DNA from: Delftia tsuruhatensis
Lineage (GTDB): Bacteria > Pseudomonadota > Gammaproteobacteria > Burkholderiales > Burkholderiaceae_C
Direction: 5' to 3'
Assembly (NCBI RefSeq): GCF_903815225.1
Contig: NZ_LR813084.1
Location: 1,964,501 to 2,028,500, forward strand
DNA: 64,000 bases
Positions within the stretch are counted from its first letter, which is position 1; each line of letters begins with the position of its first letter. Shown here one piece after another: positions 36,116-47,975 of this stretch. The notes beneath the pieces are model-generated. The model searched no databases, had not been told where the DNA came from, and saw nothing but the letters and a program-made list of their open reading frames with translations. The position numbers were made by a program, and so were the translations under genes.

Positions 36116-37330
36116 TCAGCCCCGGCGTAGCGGGCTGTGCGCCTGAAGCTCCTGCACATACCCTGCCATTCCTTGCCCTTCGCGGTCAAGAAAGCGTGCA
36201 ATGGCGTCGGCAAAGGCGGGGTGGGCGATCCAATGGGCGCTGGGCGTCACCACGGGAAGCAGGGCGCGCGCCATCTTGTGTTCGCCCTGGGCGCCACCTT
36301 CGAAGTGGGCGATGCCCCGCTCTATGCACCAGGCGATGGGCTGGTAGTAGCAGGCCTCGAAGTGCAGGCAGTCCACTCGCTCCAGCGCTCCCCAGTAGCG
36401 GCCATAGGCCGTGCCGCCGGGGGGGAGACCCGATTCGCCGGGAAAGCCCGCCGCGCGCCGGGCCGCGACGGCGTCCAGTGCGATCAGGCTGCACGCGATG
36501 GGCTGGCCATTCCGCTGCGCGACGAACATCAGCCACGCCTCGGGCATCTGCCGCGCCATGGCCTCGAAGAAGGCGGGCGCGAGATAGGGCGCATTGCCAT
36601 GCTCCAGATAGGTGCGCTCATGGCAGCGGTAGAAAAACGCCCAGTCCTCGGCCCTCATCTGCGGCCCGTGCAGGGCTTGAAAGTGCACGCCGGCTTCCCG
36701 TACCTTGCGCCGCTCCTGGCGGATCTTCTTGCGCTTTTCCTGGTTCAGGGTCGCCAGGAAAGCCTCGAAATCCCGGTGTCCCGCACCTTCGCTGCCCTGG
36801 TTGCTCCAGTGAAACTGCACGGTGCTGCGCCGCATCCAGCCATCGGCATCGCAGGCGGCCAGATCCTGGGCATCGCTGAACAGCAGGTGCAGCGATGACA
36901 ACTGCCGTTCCTGTGCCCAGCCGCGCACGGCGCGCACCAGCGCGGCCCGCAGTGCGGGCGTGCGCGCCAGTAGCCGGCTGCCGGGCACGGGCGTGAAGGG
37001 CACGGCCAGCACGCCCTTGGGGTAGTAGTCCAGGCCGTGCTGGGCATAGGCCCGCGCCCAGGCCCAGTCGAAGACATACTCCCCATAGGAGTGGGCTTTC
37101 GCATAGACGGGGCAGGCCGCGACCAGTTCGCCATCCTGCCAGAGGGTGACCACTCTAGCGGTCCAGCCGGTTTGTGGCGCGGCGCTGCCACTGGATTCGA
37201 GCGCGCTCAGGTACTCGTGTCGCATGAAGGGCGTGGGCGCGGCCTGCGATGCCAGCAGTGCGTTCCAGGCCGTGGAATCCAGCTCCTGCACGCTGTCCAG
37301 CACGCGGGTGATAATCGTGGTTTCAGCCAT
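36116..37330 (-). CDS. FemAB-like/DUF482 protein (GNAT-fold)
   Basis: 404 residues from MAETTIITRVLDSVQEL; AAGGAG precedes the ATG at 37330. It matches the PF04339-type family: TPFMRHEYLSALESSGSA near 35-55, LNQEKRKKIRQERRKVREAGV near 205-225, and GGTAYGRYWGALERVDCLHFEACYYQPI. The fold is a double N-acyltransferase; family members are annotated as peptidogalycan or peptidoglycan-related, with no firm substrate. It is convergent with MCP 2 (3 bases apart) and divergent from nadE. Confidence 0.88.
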   Translation of the reverse strand: MAETTIITRVLDSVQELDSTAWNALLASQAAPTPFMRHEYLSALESSGSAAPQTGWTARVVTLWQDGELVAACPVYAKAHSYGEYVFDWAWARAYAQHGLDYYPKGVLAVPFTPVPGSRLLARTPALRAALVRAVRGWAQERQLSSLHLLFSDAQDLAACDADGWMRRSTVQFHWSNQGSEGAGHRDFEAFLATLNQEKRKKIRQERRKVREAGVHFQALHGPQMRAEDWAFFYRCHERTYLEHGNAPYLAPAFFEAMARQMPEAWLMFVAQRNGQPIACSLIALDAVAARRAAGFPGESGLPPGGTAYGRYWGALERVDCLHFEACYYQPIAWCIERGIAHFEGGAQGEHKMARALLPVVTPSAHWIAHPAFADAIARFLDREGQGMAGYVQELQAHSPLRRG

Positions 37331-37416
37331 GCCACTCCTTGCTGGCCGGTGTGACACGCGCTGCCGCCTGTCGCTGGGGGGTGGCCCTGCCGGCCCTGTC
37401 GGATCCATTGCATTCC

Positions 37417-39467
<2,051 letters not shown>

Positions 39468-39531
39468 ATCCTGCGGGCGCGCCTGGCGCGCCGGACAGGC
39501 GGCCACCCCGGGAGGGCTGGCCGACCGTGCT

Positions 39532-40125
39532 TCAGATCACCGCGCGCAGCGGGGCTGTCTCCAGGCCCGTGCCGGCGTTCTGCACCAGCGATTGCAGCAG
39601 GGCCGGGATGTCGCTGCCGCTCTCCATCAATCCCATCTGCCACTCGCCCATGAAGCCGTGGCCCACGCAGGACTGCAGGAACTGCAGCATGCTGTCGTAG
39701 TAGCCATCCACGTTGAGCAGTCCGATGGGCTTGTCGTGGTAGCGCAGCTGGCGCCAGGTCCAGACTTCGAACAATTCCTCGAAGGTGCCGATGCCGCCCG
39801 GCAGGGCGATGAAGGCATCGCTGCGCTCGGCCATCATGGCCTTGCGCTCGTGCATGGTCTGGACGATGTGCAGTTCGTCGCAGGCGTGATTGGCCAGCTC
39901 CTTGTCCACCAGGGCCTGGGGGATCACGCCGACGACGCGGCCGCCGGCCTGGCGCGTGGCTTCGGCCACCTCGCCCATCAGCCCGCTGCGGCCGCCGCCA
40001 TAGACCAACTGGCCGCCATGCTCGCCTATCCAGCGGCCGGTGGCGCGGGCGGCCTCGATGAATCCGGGCTGGTCGCCGGGGCGAGAGCCGCAGTACACGC
40101 AAAGTGAAAACGTGGGTGTAGTCAT
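39532..40125 (-). CDS. LOG family protein (TIGR00730)
   Basis: 197 residues starting MTTPTFSLCVYCGSRPGDQP. Rossmann-like fold with VYGGGRSGLMGEVAEA and the signature PGGIGTFEELFEVWTW. LOG proteins cleave nucleoside 5'-monophosphates (cytokinin-type or other) to base and ribose phosphate. Many bacterial copies have no defined physiological substrate. ATG overlaps the dgkA stop by four bases (ATGA), so they are translationally coupled. Confidence 0.93.
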   Translation of the reverse strand: MTTPTFSLCVYCGSRPGDQPGFIEAARATGRWIGEHGGQLVYGGGRSGLMGEVAEATRQAGGRVVGVIPQALVDKELANHACDELHIVQTMHERKAMMAERSDAFIALPGGIGTFEELFEVWTWRQLRYHDKPIGLLNVDGYYDSMLQFLQSCVGHGFMGEWQMGLMESGSDIPALLQSLVQNAGTGLETAPLRAVI

Positions 40126-40535
40126 GCAATGAACCGTTGATGAAGGGCCGCAAGCCAGACGCCGGCGCACAACAGCAACGCCAGCAACACGGCGGCGCTG
40201 CCCATGTCCTTGGCCTGCTTGGACAGCGCATGCCACTCGGGACCGATGCGATCGACCACGGCCTCGATACCGCTGTTGAGCAGTTCCACGATCAGCACCA
40301 GCCAAACCGTGCCGGCCAGCAACGCCACTTCCATCCAGCCGTGTCCCAGCCAGAAGGCGGCAGGTACGAGCACCACGGCGGCCAGTGCTTCCTGGCGGAA
40401 GGCCTTTTCGTTCCAGCCGGCCCGAAGGCCGGCGAGTGAATAGCCGGCCGCATGCCAGATGCGTGTCAGGCCGGTGCGGCTTTTCTGGGGGTTGACGCAG
40501 GTGCTGTCGCTCGGGTCGGGGGAAGAGGCGGGCAT
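40122..40535 (-). CDS. dgkA: Diacylglycerol kinase
   Basis: 137 residues. Three membrane helices with the active-site signature ELLNSGIEAVVDRIG and the conserved tail KDMGSAAVLLALLL. DgkA phosphorylates diacylglycerol released by membrane-derived oligosaccharide or lipid turnover. The N-terminal 20 residues are polar and longer than in E. coli; an internal start is possible. Confidence 0.94.
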   Translation of the reverse strand: MPASSPDPSDSTCVNPQKSRTGLTRIWHAAGYSLAGLRAGWNEKAFRQEALAAVVLVPAAFWLGHGWMEVALLAGTVWLVLIVELLNSGIEAVVDRIGPEWHALSKQAKDMGSAAVLLALLLCAGVWLAALHQRFIA

Positions 40536-40589
40536 GCTGGCGAGTGTAGAAGATGCGATGCTGTCGCCGCGGCAGGCGGCTCCGGGTGT

Positions 40590-41123
40590 TCAGCGCCTTT
40601 TCCGGGTTGGGGGTGTCTGATGGACAAGCTGGGTACCGGCCCAGGCATCGTGCCAGAACTGATGCCGGGGATGAAAGTGGCTGAGCAGGGCCCAGAGCGC
40701 AACCCACATGGTCAGCAGCAGCAAGGTGGTCAGCGCCGGCACGCCGGTTGCGTAGGCCGCCAGCGGGGGCAGCAGCCAGATCCAGCTCAGCACATAGCGC
40801 AACAGCGCGCGTGGCTGGCTCACGGGGCGGCCCGCCAGGTCCACCAGGCGGATGTGCCAGGTCTTCATCGCCAGGGTCTGGCCCTTGGACCAGAACCACA
40901 CGAAGTAGATCCCCAGCACGACGAACATGAAGGCCTGCAGCGCATGCCGGTTGTCCATGGCGTTGCGCGTCTGCGACAACGTGCCGAACAGGTAGCCGGC
41001 GATGAAGACCACGCCGAACAGCAGCATGCCCTCGTAAAGCCAGCATGCCATGCGTCTTGCCAGCCGGGGAGCGGACTGGAGGCTGGCGGCGGGCGAGGAG
41101 GCGGAGGGTGTGGCAGTGGTCAT
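40590..41123 (-). CDS. RDD family membrane protein
   Basis: 177 residues from MTTATPSASSPAASLQSAPR. RDD segment ARRMACWLYEGMLLFGVVFI with Arg and Asp/Glu in the expected helix, a second helix (FMFVVLGIYFVWFW), and KTWHIRLVDLAGRPVSQPRALLRYVL. Function unknown, a small transport or regulatory role is proposed for the family. The reading frame stays open upstream through the DUF3106 gene; the ATG at 41123 is chosen as the domain start. See the frame finding. Confidence 0.85.
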   Translation of the reverse strand: MTTATPSASSPAASLQSAPRLARRMACWLYEGMLLFGVVFIAGYLFGTLSQTRNAMDNRHALQAFMFVVLGIYFVWFWSKGQTLAMKTWHIRLVDLAGRPVSQPRALLRYVLSWIWLLPPLAAYATGVPALTTLLLLTMWVALWALLSHFHPRHQFWHDAWAGTQLVHQTPPTRKRR

Positions 41124-41990
41124 GGGGCGGGTCAGGGCGCAGCATGGGCGGGGCGGCCTCGCCGTGCGACGCGGATGAGGCGTCTGCTCCCTCATGCAAC
41201 TCCATGGGAGGCAAGGCCATGGGGGTCGCGGATGGCACGTCCACCGGAGCCGTCTCCACCAGTGCCGGCGCACGCACGGGATGGGTCTCCACGGTGGCGG
41301 ACTGGGGTGCGGGCGGGACGGGGGGCGGCGGGTTGTAGATGGTCGCCGGCGGAATCTTGGGCGGATTGGGAATGGTCGCGGGGCTACCGAGGCCGCCGGA
41401 ATGCGCGCTAGCCGCTTGGGCGCGACGGGCTGGATGGCGGTTGCCGCGCCCTTGGCCTTGGGAGTGGCACGTGCGGCCAGCAGGCGCTTTTCCTCGTCGC
41501 TGAGTGCCTGGTAGGCCTCCCACTGCGCGCGTTTGTCCGTTGCCAGGCGATTGGACAGGGCAAAGTTCAACCGGGCCTGGCTGCGCTGCTGCGCGCTGAG
41601 GCTGGACCAGGCCTGCATGCGGTCGCGCAGTTTCTCCTGCTCCTTCTCGCTGAGCTTGTCCCAGCCTTCGGCCAGGGCGATCCAGCGGCGTTTTTGCAGC
41701 GCGTCCATCATGGACCAGCGCTCGGCAAGCGGCTCCAGCACCTGGCTCTGGGCCGGTGTCAGCTCGGCCCAGCGAGGCCCCGATGCCAGGGCCGTGGCGC
41801 GCTGGCGCGTGGCGGCATCCCCGTGCAGCGTCCTGGATGCGGCGATGGTGGCGGGCGAGACGGTACTGGGAGCCAGTCGCACCTGTTGCACGACGCGCCA
41901 GCCCGTCCAGGCCAGCGCCATCAACAGCACCGCCGCCAGGATGGCGGCGGCAGAGCAGTGGAACGCGGCTTGGCGTGAATCAGTGGGCAT
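41124..41990 (-). CDS. DUF3106 protein with apparent frameshift near its 3' end
   Basis: Residues 1-185 from MPTDSRQAAFHCSAAAILAA are a good DUF3106 protein: membrane helix, then GPRWAELTPAQSQVLEPLAERW, KRRWIALAEGWDKLSEKEQEKLR and ARLNFALSNRLATDKRAQWEAYQALSDEEKRLL. After about 41410 the frame becomes Arg/Pro junk, while the overlapping frame (GSPATIPNPPKIPPATIY and onwards) has strong third-position GC and looks coding. No stop ends either frame before the RDD gene. One base may be missing (or two added). TTG at 42002 is another start. Confidence 0.6.
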
Positions 41991-42010
41991 GCAGGCGGGC
42001 AAGGCAGGGA

Positions 42011-42466
42011 TCAGCGTTCCGTGTTGGTGGTGGCAGAAGTCTTGAGGTACTGGATGAAGCCCGGATCGGCGTAGGCCGCCGGTGGCAGGTCATCGGTCAG
42101 CAGGGCGGTGTCCACCTCGGCGACTTCGGTCAGTCCGATCTGATCGGTCTGGACGTTGACGACGACCAGGCCGACGATCAGAGCCAGTACCGGCACGGCC
42201 GAGATCAGGGCACGCCACCAGGTGCCGCCCTCGTCGCCCGAGCCCAGGGTCAGCGTGCCGCCCTGCGCCTGGGTGGCGCTGGCGGCCTGCACCGGGGAGA
42301 CGCGCAGTTCGCGGCGGCGCTCGGACAGTGCGCGTTCGCGCGCGGCGCGCAGGCGCTCGGTGATGTCGTATGGCAGCAACGCCTCGCCTTCGCCCAGGCG
42401 CGCCGTGATCCGGCGTGCGATGCGGTCTGCCGCCATTTCGCTGTAGAGAGTGGGCGCGGTCTTCAT
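42011..42466 (-). CDS. DUF3619 protein
   Basis: 151 residues from MKTAPTLYSEMAADRIARRI. Cytoplasmic N-terminal helices (EALLPYDITERLRAARERAL), one membrane helix near 92-115 (WWRALISAVPVLALIVGLVVVNV), and a short periplasmic tail (LLTDDLPPAAYADPGFIQYLK). This is the DUF3619 pattern. The ATG overlaps the sigma-factor stop by four bases. Position and topology resemble an anti-sigma factor (inference). Confidence 0.88.
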   Translation of the reverse strand: MKTAPTLYSEMAADRIARRITARLGEGEALLPYDITERLRAARERALSERRRELRVSPVQAASATQAQGGTLTLGSGDEGGTWWRALISAVPVLALIVGLVVVNVQTDQIGLTEVAEVDTALLTDDLPPAAYADPGFIQYLKTSATTNTER

Positions 42467-43035
42467 AGCTCGATTCCTTTGGCCTTCAGTGCCTTGCTCA
42501 ATGTCTGGATGGCTCGGAAACAATGTGTTTTTACACTTCCTTCGGAACACCCCATCGCGGCAGCGGTCTCCGCAACGTCCATCTCTTCCCAGTAACGCAT
42601 CAGGAATGCTTCCCGTTGACGCGCAGGAAGCTCCTGGATCTCTTTTTCAATGCTTTGCAAAATCTGGGCCCGCTCGGTCAGATCCTCGGCGCTGCGGGCC
42701 GTTTCACCGTTCTGGCCGGAATCCGCATAGGTTTCGAGCCAGTCGAAGTCCACATCGTCGCCTGCGGAGGCCTCCAGGTCGCTCATGCGCGTGAACAGGG
42801 CGTTCTGGGTCTTTTGCCGGCGAAACCAGTCGAGCGTGCTGTTGGACAGGATGCGCTGGAACAGCATGGGCAGTTCGGCAATGGGCTTGTCCCCGTAGTG
42901 CTGCGCCAGCTTGAGCATGCTGTCCTGCACGATGTCCAGCGCCGCCTCCTCATCCCGGACGTGGAAAAGGCTGCGCTTGAAGGCACGCTTTTCTACGCTT
43001 TTGAGGAAGTCGGATAGTTCTTGCTCGGTTGCCAA
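42463..43035 (-). CDS. ECF-type RNA polymerase sigma factor
   Basis: 190 residues. Region 2 (FKRSLFHVRDEEAALDIVQD SMLKLAQHYGDKPI, split here) and region 4 (ELPARQREAFLMRYWEEMDVAETAAAMGCSEGSVKTH) are clear, with an acidic linker (GDDVDFDWLETY). It belongs to the ECF/RpoE-like group and is conserved with DUF3619 and DUF3106 downstream in Burkholderiales. The signal and regulon are unknown. ATG at 43035. Confidence 0.93.
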   Translation of the reverse strand: MATEQELSDFLKSVEKRAFKRSLFHVRDEEAALDIVQDSMLKLAQHYGDKPIAELPMLFQRILSNSTLDWFRRQKTQNALFTRMSDLEASAGDDVDFDWLETYADSGQNGETARSAEDLTERAQILQSIEKEIQELPARQREAFLMRYWEEMDVAETAAAMGCSEGSVKTHCFRAIQTLSKALKAKGIEL

Positions 43036-43146
43036 AAGGAAGGCAGGCCCGGGTCAGGGGCTCGTTGAGGGTTGGGCCGGATGGATGCGGGGCCCGATTA
43101 TCGCACCGGAGTGTCAATTTTTTCGGCAGGATGGCGCAGGAGCTTG

Positions 43147-43172
43147 TTGCAGTGCGATAATGTGCGCTGCAA
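43147..43172 (+). promoter_or_regulatory. Inverted repeat around a -10 box upstream of ilvB
   Basis: TTGCAGTGCG, then ATAATG, then TGCGCTGCAA: arms that match at 8 of 10 positions flank GATAAT (43156-43161), a likely -10 box about 150 bases upstream of ilvB. Likely operator. The rest of the 278-base gap shows no leader peptide rich in Ile, Leu or Val codons. Confidence 0.5.
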
Positions 43173-43313
43173 TTCAAAAAGGCAAACGGGTCACGGTCCG
43201 GCGTTTACTCCCTCGCCCATGGCTGTTGGTCCTAAGTCCCGCACCGGCCTCACAAGGGCTTCAGGCAAGGGGCACCCAAGGTTTTTCGTTAGAGAAATTC
43301 ACAAAGGTTGATC

Positions 43314-45095
43314 ATGGAAATTTCCAAAGCCGAGTACTCCAGCGCGGCCGCAGCGGCGTCGCAGTCCCACGCATCGCAGGAGCTGATGGGCTCCGAGATC
43401 CTCGTCAAGTCCCTGCAGGCCGAAGGTGTCAAGCAGCTTTGGGGCTATCCGGGCGGTGCCGTTCTCTACATCTACGACGCCCTCTACAAGCAAGACTCCA
43501 TACAGCATGTGCTGGTGCGCCACGAACAGGCCGCCGTGCATGCCGCCGACGGCTTTGCACGCGCCACCGGCGAGGTGGGGGTCGCCCTCGTGACCTCCGG
43601 CCCGGGCCTGACCAATGCCGTGACCGGCATCGCCACCGCCTATACCGATTCCATCCCCCTGGTCGTGATCAGCGGCCAGACGTCGACGGCCTACATCGGC
43701 ACCGACGCCTTCCAGGAGTGCGACACCGTCGGCATCACGCGCCCCATCGTCAAGCACAACTTCCTGGTCAAGGACGTGCGCGAGCTGGCGGACACCATGA
43801 AGAAGGCGTTCCACATCGCCCGCACCGGTCGTCCCGGTCCCGTGGTGGTGGACATCCCCAAGGATGTGTCCTTCAAGAAGGCGCTGTACACCGGCTACCC
43901 CGACAAGGTGGAGATGCGCTCCTACAACCCGGTGCGCAAGGGCCACGCCGGCCAGATCCGCAAGGCGCTGCAGCTGCTGCTGGCCGCCAAGCGTCCCTAC
44001 ATCTACACCGGTGGCGGCGTGCTGCTGGGCAACGCCTGCAACGAGCTGCGCACCCTGGTGGACATGCTGGGCTACCCGGTCACGCACACGCTGCTGGGCC
44101 TGGGCGCCTATCCGGCCAGCGACCGCAAGTTCCTGGGCATGCTGGGCATGCACGGCACCATCGAGGCCAACAACGCCATGCAGAACTGCGATGTGCTGCT
44201 GGCCGTGGGTGCACGCTTCGATGACCGCGTGATCGGCAATCCCAAGCATTTCATGTCGGTGGAGCGCAAGATCATCCACATCGACATCGATCCCTCTTCC
44301 ATCTCCAAGCGCGTGAAGGTGGATGTGCCCATCGTGGGTGATGTCAAGGAGGTGCTGGGCGAGTTGATCTCCATGATCCGCGAGGCGAGCGCCCGTCCCG
44401 ACGCCGCGGCCCTGGGTCAGTGGTGGGAGACCATCGAAGGCTGGCGCAGCCGCGACTGCCTCAAGTACGACCGTGGCGATGGTTCGGTCATCAAGCCGCA
44501 GTACGTGGTCGAGACCCTGTGGAACATGACCCGGGACGCCGATGCCTACATCACGTCCGATGTGGGCCAGCACCAGATGTGGGCCGCGCAGTACTACCGC
44601 TTCGACGAGCCGCGCCGCTGGATCAACTCCGGTGGCCTGGGCACCATGGGCGTGGGCCTGCCCTATGCCATGGGCATCAAGCTGGCCAAGCCCCAGTCCG
44701 AGGTGTTCTGCATCACGGGCGAAGGCTCGATCCAGATGAACATCCAGGAGCTGGCCACCTGCCTGCAGTACAACACGCCTGTCAAGGTGGTGTCGCTGAA
44801 CAACCGCTACCTGGGCATGGTGCGCCAGTGGCAGGAAATCGAATACTCGGGTCGCTACAGCAGCAGCTACATGGATTCGCTGCCCAACTTCGTCAAGCTG
44901 GCCGAGGCCTATGGCCACGTGGGCATGCTCATCGAGCGCCCCGAGGACGTGGAGCCGGCCCTGCGCGAGGCGCGCAAGCTCAAGGACCGCACGGTGTTCA
45001 TGGACTTCCGCACCGATCCCTCCGAGAATGTGTTCCCCATGGTGCAGGCCGGCCGTGGGATCACCGAGATGCTGCTGGGGGCTGACGACCTCTGA
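43314..45095 (+). CDS. ilvB: Acetolactate synthase, large catalytic subunit
   Basis: 593 residues from MEISKAEYSSAAAAA; AAAGG precedes it. Thiamine diphosphate domain: catalytic Glu in VLVRHEQAAVHAADG, FAD-binding middle (GARFDDRVIGNPKHF), and the C-terminal Mg/ThDP motif GEGSIQMNIQELAT with NNRYLGMVRQWQ. With the small subunit it makes 2-acetolactate and 2-aceto-2-hydroxybutyrate, the first common step to valine, leucine and isoleucine. First gene of ilvB-ilvH-ilvC. Confidence 0.97.
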   Translation: MEISKAEYSSAAAAASQSHASQELMGSEILVKSLQAEGVKQLWGYPGGAVLYIYDALYKQDSIQHVLVRHEQAAVHAADGFARATGEVGVALVTSGPGLTNAVTGIATAYTDSIPLVVISGQTSTAYIGTDAFQECDTVGITRPIVKHNFLVKDVRELADTMKKAFHIARTGRPGPVVVDIPKDVSFKKALYTGYPDKVEMRSYNPVRKGHAGQIRKALQLLLAAKRPYIYTGGGVLLGNACNELRTLVDMLGYPVTHTLLGLGAYPASDRKFLGMLGMHGTIEANNAMQNCDVLLAVGARFDDRVIGNPKHFMSVERKIIHIDIDPSSISKRVKVDVPIVGDVKEVLGELISMIREASARPDAAALGQWWETIEGWRSRDCLKYDRGDGSVIKPQYVVETLWNMTRDADAYITSDVGQHQMWAAQYYRFDEPRRWINSGGLGTMGVGLPYAMGIKLAKPQSEVFCITGEGSIQMNIQELATCLQYNTPVKVVSLNNRYLGMVRQWQEIEYSGRYSSSYMDSLPNFVKLAEAYGHVGMLIERPEDVEPALREARKLKDRTVFMDFRTDPSENVFPMVQAGRGITEMLLGADDL

Positions 45096-45253
45096 GCCGC
45101 TGCGCCTGCGCAGCGGCCGGGGCCTGATCCTGCCGCATCATCCACTTCAATGGCCGCCCTTGCGGCGGCCACTCCCCTGACGAATCTATTGCCTGCCAAG
45201 CCCGACGCTTACCGGCGCCGGGGGAGGGCAGCGAAAAGAGGAATCTTTCTGTC
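45096..45253 (+). promoter_or_regulatory. Structured leader between ilvB and ilvH
   Basis: 158 bases with several hairpins: a perfect 10-bp stem at 45096-45117 (GCCGCTGCGC/GCGCAGCGGC), an 8-bp stem at 45151-45171 (TGGCCGCC/GGCGGCCA), and a CCCG..CGGG element enclosed by TGCC..GGCA at 45192-45230. Such a structured leader before ilvH may be the betaproteobacterial ilvH RNA motif described by comparative genomics (recollection, not checked). The AGAGG at 45236-45240 is the best Shine-Dalgarno match, at long spacing. Confidence 0.5.
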
Positions 45254-46826
<1,573 letters not shown>

Positions 46827-46882
46827 TCTTGCATTCATCGCCTTCCCCGGGTTGCGCCTGCAGCCCATGGAGGCTGCAGGAC

Positions 46883-46909
46883 AAGGCCACCCCCACGGGT
46901 GGCCTTTTT
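46883..46909 (+). terminator. Intrinsic terminator after ilvC
   Basis: Arms AAGGCCACCC and GGGTGGCCTT around CCAC, then TTTTT. Preceded by a T-less hairpin at about 46858-46879 (CTGCAGCC/GGCTGCAG). Ends the ilv transcript before pssA, which must have its own promoter. Confidence 0.9.
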
Positions 46910-47036
46910 CGTGCAGGAGCGCGGTGTGACACGCGGGTACACTGACCTTTTATGCGTGCGAAGGTGTCGTACCCTTGGAATACTATTGTTTTAATAGCTG
47001 CCTGCGATCGCAGGCGCTGCTCTGGAGGTTGGATTG

Positions 47037-47870
47037 ATGCAAAACCACAATGAGTCCACAGACGTCGAGGGCGTGGTGGTTCGCAAGCGCCGCAAGGGCA
47101 TCTACATCCTGCCCAACCTGTTCACCCTTGCCGCGCTGTTCGGTGGCTTCTATGCCATCGTCATGGCCATGAACGGGCGCTTCGAACTGGCGGCCGCCGG
47201 CGTGTTCTGTGCCATGGTGCTCGACAGCCTTGATGGGCGTGTGGCGCGCATGACCAATACGCAGAGCGCCTTCGGCGAGCAGATGGATTCGCTGTCCGAC
47301 ATGGTGTCCTTCGGTGCGGCACCGGCGCTGATCGCCTATGAATGGGCACTCAAGGGCATCGGCCGCTGGGGCTGGATTGCAGCCTTCGTGTACTGCGCCT
47401 GCGCTGCGCTGCGTCTGGCCCGTTTCAACGTGAATACGGGGGTCGTGGACAAGCGCTGGTTCCAGGGGTTGCCGTCTCCCGCCGCTGCAGCCCTGGTCAC
47501 GGGCTTCATCTGGCTGCTGGACGAGGCGGGCCTGCTGCGTGGCCAGGACGCCTGGCTGAGCTGGCCCCAGATCACCTGGATCATGTTCTTCCTGACCCTG
47601 TATGCGGGCCTGACCATGGTCACCAACGTGCCCTTCTACAGCTTCAAGGACGTGCATTTCAAGAAGAGCGTGCCGTTCGCGGCCATCGTGCTGATCGCGC
47701 TGGGTATCGCCATCATCAACATCCATCCGCCCATCGTGCTGTTCGGCGTGTTCCTGCTCTATGGCTTCTCGGGCTATGGTGTCTATGCATGGCGCAAGGC
47801 CAAGGGCCAGCGCACGAGCGTCATCAGCACATCGACCGATGAACCCGAAGAGCGCGGTCTGCACAAGTGA
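47037..47870 (+). CDS. pssA: CDP-diacylglycerol-serine O-phosphatidyltransferase
   Basis: 277 residues. The CDP-alcohol phosphotransferase motif D-G-x2-A-R-x8-G-x3-D-x3-D is present (DSLDGRVARMTNTQS then AFGEQMDSLSDM). Six to eight membrane helices. It makes phosphatidylserine for phosphatidylethanolamine. ATG at 47037 follows GGAGG; a TTG at 47034 adds one residue. A 14-bp palindrome (CCTGCGATCGCAGG) is at 47001-47014 in its leader. Confidence 0.95.
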   Translation: MQNHNESTDVEGVVVRKRRKGIYILPNLFTLAALFGGFYAIVMAMNGRFELAAAGVFCAMVLDSLDGRVARMTNTQSAFGEQMDSLSDMVSFGAAPALIAYEWALKGIGRWGWIAAFVYCACAALRLARFNVNTGVVDKRWFQGLPSPAAAALVTGFIWLLDEAGLLRGQDAWLSWPQITWIMFFLTLYAGLTMVTNVPFYSFKDVHFKKSVPFAAIVLIALGIAIINIHPPIVLFGVFLLYGFSGYGVYAWRKAKGQRTSVISTSTDEPEERGLHK

Positions 47871-47921
47871 TGCCGTGCAGCATCTTCACAGTATCCATGA
47901 ACCTGTGCTAAAGTGCCCTGC

Positions 47922-47975
47922 ATGAATTACCTGTCGCTAGCCCTACTACTGATGTCCAACGGGCAGAGACGGTAG
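47922..47975 (+). CDS. leuL: leuA leader peptide
   Basis: 17 codons: MNYLSLALLLMSNGQRR, stop TAG at 47973-47975. Five of 17 are Leu and three use the rare CTA codon. It is followed by an antiterminator and terminator, then leuA. When leucyl-tRNA is short the ribosome would stall over codons 4-10 and favour readthrough. A TTCACA-18-TAAAGT promoter (47885-47914) would place the transcription start at or one base before the ATG. No Shine-Dalgarno is visible. Confidence 0.85.
   Translation: MNYLSLALLLMSNGQRR

Noticed and set aside
43219-43311. Short frame ending just before ilvB, considered as a leader peptide
   Set aside because: It lacks runs of Ile, Leu or Val codons and no terminator/antiterminator pair follows.
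46858-46879. CTGCAGCC/GGCTGCAG hairpin after ilvC, considered as terminator
   Set aside because: No T tract; the real terminator lies directly after at 46883-46909.
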